Source: an uncultured Bacteroides sp.
Lineage (GTDB): Bacteria > Bacteroidota > Bacteroidia > Bacteroidales > Bacteroidaceae
Length of the DNA stretch: 37,947 nt
Assembly: GCA_900542985.1 (NCBI GenBank)
Contig: UQPQ01000025.1
Location: 1 to 37,947 of the forward strand
Direction of reading: 5' to 3'
How positions within the stretch are numbered: the first letter of the stretch is position 1; each line of letters begins with the position of its first letter. Below the pieces are notes generated by a model. The model saw nothing but the letters and a program-made list of their open reading frames with translations, had not been told where the DNA came from and ran no database searches. The position numbers and the translations under genes are program-made. Positions 32,152-37,947 of this stretch are shown piece after piece.

Positions 32152-33663
32152 TCAACGGTCGTATTGCGGCATATCAGGATTGAAATCGAGAACAGTCTGT
32201 GGAATCGGCATAATATAACGCAAGTCGTTTGCGGGCAATGTCCATGTTTCACCATCAGCACTGTGAACGATATCTTTACGGAACCAGTCTTCACGATTCA
32301 GACGTTTCAAGTCAATCAAACGCGGAGCTCCCTGCATGGCAAACTCACGACGGCGTTCGTCGATTACCAGTCGAAGAGCCTCTGTACGATTAGGAGCATC
32401 TGTTTCCTCTACATAATGCACATTGTTTTTAATACGGGCATCACGCAATTGATCAAGCAATTGCAAAGCTCGAGAAACAGAACCGATACGCGCTTCACAT
32501 TCTGCAGCTATTAAGTAAATTTCAGGAGTGGTAAATCCTGCATTTTGAGTAATATAAGGAGCATAAGTACTATATCCTTCAAATTTTTCCGGAGTAGCAG
32601 AAGGATTCATTGTAAAATTAGCCTCATCGGTAGCAAAGAACAGGCGCAAACGCATATCTTCTCCATCAGGAGACAAATGACGCTTGAATGTTTCAAGCAA
32701 ATCTTCACTGGCTACTACAGCTCGATAAAACCCAGAGCCAGCTCCATTTAAGTTACGCATGAAGATATTCTCTACATTATCTACATCTTCCGGGAAAGTT
32801 TCATCCGGATTAGACTCCAATACGATACGTCCATATGTACTGTACGTAGTAGTATAAGGTTTCATATCCAGCAACTCATCATTCAGCTTAAGAGCTTCAT
32901 TTGCGTTTTTCAATGCATTCTCGTAATCACCCATATAAAGGAACATACGTGCCTGAAACGCATAACCGATTGTCTGACTAGGATGATATACATTAGTTGC
33001 AACTTCCGGCAAAAGTGGAGTGGCAGTCTGCAAGTCAGAAATAATCTGGTCATATACCTCTGCAACTGTATTGCGCACATACGAAGCACCATCACCTACT
33101 ACTTCGCTCAGCAAAATAGGTACTCCATAATCTGTACCCGCAGTTTTAGGGTCATAGTGATTTCCGAAAATATTGACCAAGTTCAGATATTCGAACGCAC
33201 GTCCTACCAATGCTTCGGCATACTTTGCTTCTCTCTGCTCTTTAGTACCATCGGGAACATTCAGAATATTGTTGGCCACCGCATTGTAAACATAAATATT
33301 TTCGTAGGCATTATTCCACAAAGGGTCAGAGTTTCCGGCAGTCAAAACCTGTCCGTGCTTGAACGTATAAAGATTACGTTCCTGATCATCACATCCGGAA
33401 AAATTGAACTCAGTATATTCTATCAATTTTCCTTCAGCATTCTCATTCATGATTTCTCCTTTCGAAGTACGATAAAGGTCATCGGTCAAATAAGCAAGTA
33501 CTGTATTCGATGAGCTCATCAGATAACTGCTATTCAACAGTTTAGAATAATCTTCGAATTTCTCGGGAATCGTATATCCCTTTGGCTTGTTTCCCAAAAA
33601 ATCGTCACAACTATGCAAAGATAAGACACCAAGTCCAATCAACAAGTATTTAGATAGATTCAT
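32152..33663 (-). CDS. SusD-like outer-membrane nutrient-binding lipoprotein
   Basis: 503-aa surface lipoprotein that would bind a nutrient and hand it to the SusC-type transporter encoded just upstream. I use the ATG at 33663, which gives a compact lipoprotein signal, MNLSKYLLIGLGVLSLHSC, with the lipid-carrying Cys at 19; an ATG at 33681 adds 6 residues. SusD/RagB marks are DDFLGNKPKG at the start, the helical TPR-like scaffold (AKYAEALVGRAFEYLNLVNIFGNHY, YAFQARMFLYMGDYENALKNANEAL), PEIYLIAAECEARIG, and RLVIDERRREFAMQGAPRLIDLKRLNREDWF near the end. The nutrient is unknown. The position after SusC and before a terminator is standard. Confidence 0.92.
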   Translation of the reverse strand: MNLSKYLLIGLGVLSLHSCDDFLGNKPKGYTIPEKFEDYSKLLNSSYLMSSSNTVLAYLTDDLYRTSKGEIMNENAEGKLIEYTEFNFSGCDDQERNLYTFKHGQVLTAGNSDPLWNNAYENIYVYNAVANNILNVPDGTKEQREAKYAEALVGRAFEYLNLVNIFGNHYDPKTAGTDYGVPILLSEVVGDGASYVRNTVAEVYDQIISDLQTATPLLPEVATNVYHPSQTIGYAFQARMFLYMGDYENALKNANEALKLNDELLDMKPYTTTYSTYGRIVLESNPDETFPEDVDNVENIFMRNLNGAGSGFYRAVVASEDLLETFKRHLSPDGEDMRLRLFFATDEANFTMNPSATPEKFEGYSTYAPYITQNAGFTTPEIYLIAAECEARIGSVSRALQLLDQLRDARIKNNVHYVEETDAPNRTEALRLVIDERRREFAMQGAPRLIDLKRLNREDWFRKDIVHSADGETWTLPANDLRYIMPIPQTVLDFNPDMPQYDR

Positions 33664-33690
33664 ATTATATCTTAAATTCATGGTTATACA

Positions 33691-36600
33691 TTAAAAATCA
33701 AGTGCTACACCAAAGGTGTAAGTAGCCGGGATATGTTGTCCTCGAGATGAAGCAGTTGCGACTTCCGGATCAAGGTGCTTTTTATTGGCAGCCCAGTAGA
33801 AAGCATTCTGAATCTGAAGGCTCAGACGCAACCCCTGGATACTCGCACTACGCAACCATTGTTTTGGGAATGTATATCCCAAGGTAATGTCACGCAATTT
33901 AATATAATCAGCTCGTTCAATATGTTTATCAGCATATTGCCACAATCCACTACAAGTTTTACCATTTTTATACTGGAAAGCTGGATTCATATCCGGATCG
34001 AGTTCATCACCCGGTTTTTGCCAGAAGTTCAGGCGATCACGATCCATATTGCTGGCATAATTCAATACAGGATACATGGTAAACTGATAGCTTGATGCCA
34101 CATCACGCATTACGTTTCCTCCGTAATAAACAAACATCATGCTCAAGTCGAAATTCTTGTAAGCAAAACGAGTAGTAAGCGATGAAGAATAAGGAGCATT
34201 TGTTGTTCCTTTGTAAACCAAATCTTCAGCCTCCAAATCGTTTACAGAATTAACAATTGTTCCGTCTGCTTTGTAGGCTGTCGGATTACCTTCACTGTCA
34301 AGACCGGCATATCTGATAGCAAAAATAGAACTCATAGGATAACCTTCACGATTCTGATAAGAACTATACCAACTAGACGCAGAAGTTCCCGAATTATCAA
34401 TCTTTGTCAGTTTATTCTTGTTGTAGCTGAAAAGGAAGTCAATACCAAAACTGAAGTCGCGTGTACGCACAATTTCACTCTGCAAAGAAAATTCCACACC
34501 ACGGTTCACCATAGAGCCATAGTTCAGCAACAGTGAAGACCATCCGAAAGTTGAATCTGTCAAGCGATTACCCAACAAATCACTGGTAGCCTTGTTATAA
34601 AATTCCACACTACCATTCAAGCGGTTATCAAACAAATTAAAATCAACTCCCACATTCACCAGTTTAGTTTTCTCCCAGCGCAAGGTAGGATTTGGTGCAC
34701 TTTTAACATATGCCTGATACTCATTGGTATAATAGTTGGTGCCATTATCAGCTACAATCATATACGGACCTGTATCCTTTGCTACGTTACCGTTGATACC
34801 ATAAGTCAAACGTCCTGCCAAACGATCCAATACCCCCTTGTTTTCCAATATAATGTGTTGTAAACCTACAGACCACAATGGTTTGTACTGATACTTAGGA
34901 TCAGTACCAAATAAGTTTGACTGGTCGATACGGATACTTCCGGTAAGTGTTGTACGATGATCGTATGTATAAGATGCATTACCATAGAATGACACATAAC
35001 GGTTATCATCAAACTCGAAACCATCAGTACCCAGACGATAAGAACTGAAATAGAAACTTCCGCTCGTTGACTGAGTACCACGAATACCTTGTCCCATAGC
35101 CAGTTCGTCGATTGCCTTCCATGAAAGCGAATTATCATCGTAACCATATTTAAAGAATTTGCTAGTCTGATTAACCACTTTACGACGCTCTGCACCGGCA
35201 ATTACCTGAACAGAATGTTTTTTCAGGAAATCACGGCTAAAGTTAAGCTGTGCACGCAATGTATACGAATTGTCTTTATTCCAGTATTCACTCAAATTAC
35301 CTCCTTCAGGAATATAATGAGTACGTGTACCATCGTTATTGATAACCGTAGCATCATTAATCATTTTTTTCACGCTATAATGATCAACCGAATTATACTG
35401 TTTGGTATAACCATTAGTCATTTCAGTCTGATAGCGTAAATCGAAAGTCAATCCTTCAATAATTTTGAACGTTGCACCTACATTAATATTCCAATACTGC
35501 TGTTTATTCTGATAGTGAGCCGTATTCAGAGCCTCAGTCGGATAGAAAGTTTCATCGTACAATCCTACTTCCTTTAGGCGATCTATTTCACGTTGCGATT
35601 TACCAGTCATATACCATTGTACAGGAGAACCATCTGCGTTACGAATCATACGGTATGATGGTCCACTAAACAAGTAACCGTATCCGGAGAAACCATTATC
35701 ATAATCCTGCGATACGGTACTATTCAAGATACCCAAATCCACACGAAGCCACTTGAAGAAATCGAACTGATTCTTAAAGTTAAAACCATATCGATTGGTC
35801 TTCTGTTCTTTAGCATGAGGCAAATTCTGCTGGAAATTGGCAGAAAGAGCATACTTATAGATGTCAGAACCACCCGAAATAGAAAGGTTGTGCTGGTGTG
35901 TAGTATTCGAACGACGTACAAACTCATCCTTTATCTGGTCGTAACGATCACGATTACGATATACATCGAGTTCCTTTTCAAGTTCCGCATCAGTCAATTC
36001 TCCGGCTTCATGACGATACATCAAATCGTATACTTCATTGGTAAAGCTTGGACTGGTTGGGTCGTATGTATTATGATAATAATTGAATAATACTTTCTGT
36101 AAATCTACCAATTCGGCACTCGACATCAAGTTCATATAATCACGGTCTGGCAGCGGTTCAAACTTAATACTACCGTTGTAGCGCACTTTAGGCTTGCCAA
36201 GTTCACCACTACGGGTAGTAATTACGATGACACCATTTGCCGACTGTGCTCCGTAAATAGAGGCAGCCGAAGCATCCTTCAATACAGTCACATTGACAAT
36301 ATCAGACGGATTGATAGCATCCAAACTACCTTCGTAAGGAATACCATCTACTACATAAAGCGGAGTTGATGTGGCGTTCAGTGTTGAAATACCACGAATT
36401 TCCGGCGTAGATCCATTCATTTTCATACCAGCTACCAAACCTTCCATACGGTCGATAATATTGGTTTGCAATTTATCTGCCAAATCTTTTTGATTCACAA
36501 TGGCAAACGAACCAGCTGCACGTTCCTTTGATATCGTCTGATAACCAGTAACAATAACCTCATCTATCAAATGAGTTTCCGGCTCCAATGAAACCGTATA

Positions 36601-36933
36601 TTTAGCTTTACGCTCATTAATCTGAACTTCCTTATTTGCATAACCGATAAAAGAAACTACAATAGTGGCTCCTTTTTCTACCTGAAGAGAAAACTTACCA
36701 TCCATATCGGTAATTGTACCCATTGTAGTACCTTTTACAACAACATTTGCACCTGGTACAGGTTGTCCATTTTCATCAAGAACGACCCCTTTTAACCCAA
36801 TTATTGTCTGGTCTATAGCAAGGACTTCATTTACTGAATTACCGGCTTCCAATTGAGAAGGTATCATCAGGGAACAAGCTGCTACGGCAAACCACACCCC
36901 ATTCCACATTTTACTACTTTTGCCCATTTTCAT
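33691..36933 (-). CDS. SusC/RagA-family TonB-dependent outer-membrane transporter
   Basis: 1080-aa outer-membrane receptor. Order: signal peptide (1 to about 30), carboxypeptidase-regulatory-like domain (about 45-116, KGVVLDENGQPVPGANVVVKG), TonB-box-like DEVIVTGYQ (124-132), plug domain with IRGISTLNATSTPLYVVDGIP and VTVLKDASAASIYGAQSANGVI, then a 22-strand-type barrel ending in an aromatic residue (GVALDF), as needed for BamA insertion. It forms an import complex with the SusD protein downstream (27-bp gap to the chosen start) and follows a thioredoxin-like gene by 21 bp. No glycosidase, sulfatase or regulator of a polysaccharide locus is in view, so the substrate could be a sugar, peptide or other compound. 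Confidence 0.95.
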   Translation of the reverse strand: MKMGKSSKMWNGVWFAVAACSLMIPSQLEAGNSVNEVLAIDQTIIGLKGVVLDENGQPVPGANVVVKGTTMGTITDMDGKFSLQVEKGATIVVSFIGYANKEVQINERKAKYTVSLEPETHLIDEVIVTGYQTISKERAAGSFAIVNQKDLADKLQTNIIDRMEGLVAGMKMNGSTPEIRGISTLNATSTPLYVVDGIPYEGSLDAINPSDIVNVTVLKDASAASIYGAQSANGVIVITTRSGELGKPKVRYNGSIKFEPLPDRDYMNLMSSAELVDLQKVLFNYYHNTYDPTSPSFTNEVYDLMYRHEAGELTDAELEKELDVYRNRDRYDQIKDEFVRRSNTTHQHNLSISGGSDIYKYALSANFQQNLPHAKEQKTNRYGFNFKNQFDFFKWLRVDLGILNSTVSQDYDNGFSGYGYLFSGPSYRMIRNADGSPVQWYMTGKSQREIDRLKEVGLYDETFYPTEALNTAHYQNKQQYWNINVGATFKIIEGLTFDLRYQTEMTNGYTKQYNSVDHYSVKKMINDATVINNDGTRTHYIPEGGNLSEYWNKDNSYTLRAQLNFSRDFLKKHSVQVIAGAERRKVVNQTSKFFKYGYDDNSLSWKAIDELAMGQGIRGTQSTSGSFYFSSYRLGTDGFEFDDNRYVSFYGNASYTYDHRTTLTGSIRIDQSNLFGTDPKYQYKPLWSVGLQHIILENKGVLDRLAGRLTYGINGNVAKDTGPYMIVADNGTNYYTNEYQAYVKSAPNPTLRWEKTKLVNVGVDFNLFDNRLNGSVEFYNKATSDLLGNRLTDSTFGWSSLLLNYGSMVNRGVEFSLQSEIVRTRDFSFGIDFLFSYNKNKLTKIDNSGTSASSWYSSYQNREGYPMSSIFAIRYAGLDSEGNPTAYKADGTIVNSVNDLEAEDLVYKGTTNAPYSSSLTTRFAYKNFDLSMMFVYYGGNVMRDVASSYQFTMYPVLNYASNMDRDRLNFWQKPGDELDPDMNPAFQYKNGKTCSGLWQYADKHIERADYIKLRDITLGYTFPKQWLRSASIQGLRLSLQIQNAFYWAANKKHLDPEVATASSRGQHIPATYTFGVALDF

Positions 36934-36954
36934 AAACGAATCTTATCTTTAAAA

Positions 36955-37947
36955 TTAATGTTTTGGTTTCGGTTTCAATACATCAGGACGCATAGAATAT
37001 CCTTTTTTCCCATATTTCGGAGCAGTCAGCAATACTGCTGGCACCTGAGTTTTATCAGGCAAATTACGAAGTAATTCTTCCAAAGCTGCCGCATACTCCT
37101 GATGAATATTAGCGTCATCACGATCTGTTTGATTATATGCGATATAACGTAAATACTCTACACTCTTATAGAACCATGTAGCCGGTACGGACTTATATCC
37201 ACGAGGAACTCTAACTAAAAACTTCATACGCTGTATCAGTTCCTGTTGATCTACGGTCGGATCTGCAATCAGCGCATCCAATTCTGCAGCAGCCTTATCA
37301 TACTGTTTAGAATATACCAGCTTACTCACTTCAATCATTTTACGGTTGAAAGCTTTTCCTTCAAAATCGCACATGCTATCCAACAGAGCTACATCGCCAT
37401 ACATTGTTTCTTTTACAAGTTTTGCATCTACCGCTTTTTTCCCAAATGTCTGACAGAACAACGAATATTCTTTCGAAACCTGTTGTACATATTTGTTATC
37501 CATACCACCGATCACATCAACAAACAAATCCCATATATTCTGATCTGTAAGTTTTGCTCCACCTGCAATCAATGCATCAAAAGCTTCCTCTACTGCCTTA
37601 CGCTGATAAATTGAATGATTATAACGGATATAATCAATCAACAACTGTGGTTCTCTATTGCCTTTATTGTATTCTTCTATCAGATAAAAAGAACGTTGAG
37701 TTGGAGTCAGTGCAGCCTTTCCAGTCGCAATAAACTGCTCTTCTGTCTGGCGGCTGCTACTACGATGCACAGCTTCTCCTGTTGCCGGATCAATAAACAC
37801 ATAGGTTGGGAAAGAACGTACACCATACTTTTTAGCCAACTCGATACCTTCTCCATTTTCAGTATCAATTTTAGCCGAAACAAAATTAGCATTACCTAAA
37901 ATCCGCAACTATCATCCAATACACGATTAAGGGTAGATTTATGAGTC
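36955..37947 (-). pseudogene. Thioredoxin-like protein upstream of susC, truncated by window edge and apparently frameshifted
   Basis: The open part encodes the second half of a thioredoxin fold (NANFVSAKIDTENGEGIELAK-like, then YGVRSFPTYVFIDPATGEAV, cis-Pro in FPT) followed by about 230 helical residues. The N-terminal half with the CXXC lies beyond the edge. The frame is not open to the edge: a TAG precedes codon TTG at 37908. In another frame the upstream bases read THKSTLNRVLDDSCGF. Adding one T to the TTTT run (AAAA at 37898-37901 on the plus strand) would join them as DDSCGFLGNANFV, which reads like a continuous thioredoxin. So a one-base loss, real or from sequencing, is likely. The gene is 21 bp upstream of susC on the same strand. 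Confidence 0.7.

Noticed and set aside
32152..36933. Full polysaccharide utilisation locus
   Set aside because: Only the SusC/SusD pair and a thioredoxin-like gene are visible; no glycosidase, lyase, sulfatase or hybrid sensor is in the window, so the substrate class is left open.

Overview
The window looks like a core chromosomal segment of a gut Bacteroidota, most likely Bacteroides or Phocaeicola. The reasons are a SusC/SusD pair, a DAHP synthase fused to chorismate mutase, a GH2 enzyme with plant-type endo-mannosidase motifs, A-rich starts with few Shine-Dalgarno sites, and repeated matches to the Bacteroides promoter (TTTG, 18-20 bp, TAnnTTTG). I see no phage, IS element, CRISPR array, tRNA or rRNA. 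Species is not assigned.

Layout. 1-353: 3' end of clpB. 816-2182: amidase and TlpA-like thioredoxin genes, one transcript. 2326-3732: a PurF paralogue that has lost the glutaminase nucleophile. 3918-7814: four-gene Phe/Tyr operon (pheA, aminotransferase, DAHP synthase-chorismate mutase, tyrA). It is preceded by a 31-codon leader very rich in Phe and Tyr codons and a terminator with a competing antiterminator. 8208-9383: MalY/PatB-type C-S lyase. 10066-12723: secreted GH2 enzyme. 12897-17851: threonine operon (thrA fusion, apgM-like presumed homoserine kinase, thrC), preceded by a 24-codon Thr/Met-rich leader. 18487-22105: etfB-etfA-acyl-CoA dehydrogenase. 22311-23486: MscS-family channel. 23565-24075: frameshifted PepSY-like lipoprotein. 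24231-25829: AspT/YidE-type transporter. 25921-27816: SF1 helicase, divergent from an AAA ATPase plus DUF4435/Toprim pair (27890-29724) that resembles the PARIS defence system. 29797-31965: RluA-type pseudouridine synthase, fabG and a TetR regulator. 32152-37947: SusD, SusC and a frameshifted, edge-truncated thioredoxin-like gene.

How it fits together. Two amino-acid operons appear to be controlled by ribosome-mediated attenuation; both leader peptides are short and fall below usual ORF cut-offs. The threonine pathway is complete if the ApgM-like protein is the homoserine kinase. The ATPase/Toprim pair is the best candidate for an unusual system. Three large gene-free gaps (354-815, 9384-10065, 17852-18486) carry hairpins, and two of them carry a degenerate 21-bp-periodic motif (consensus about CCRACGACGNC) that I cannot assign to a known element.
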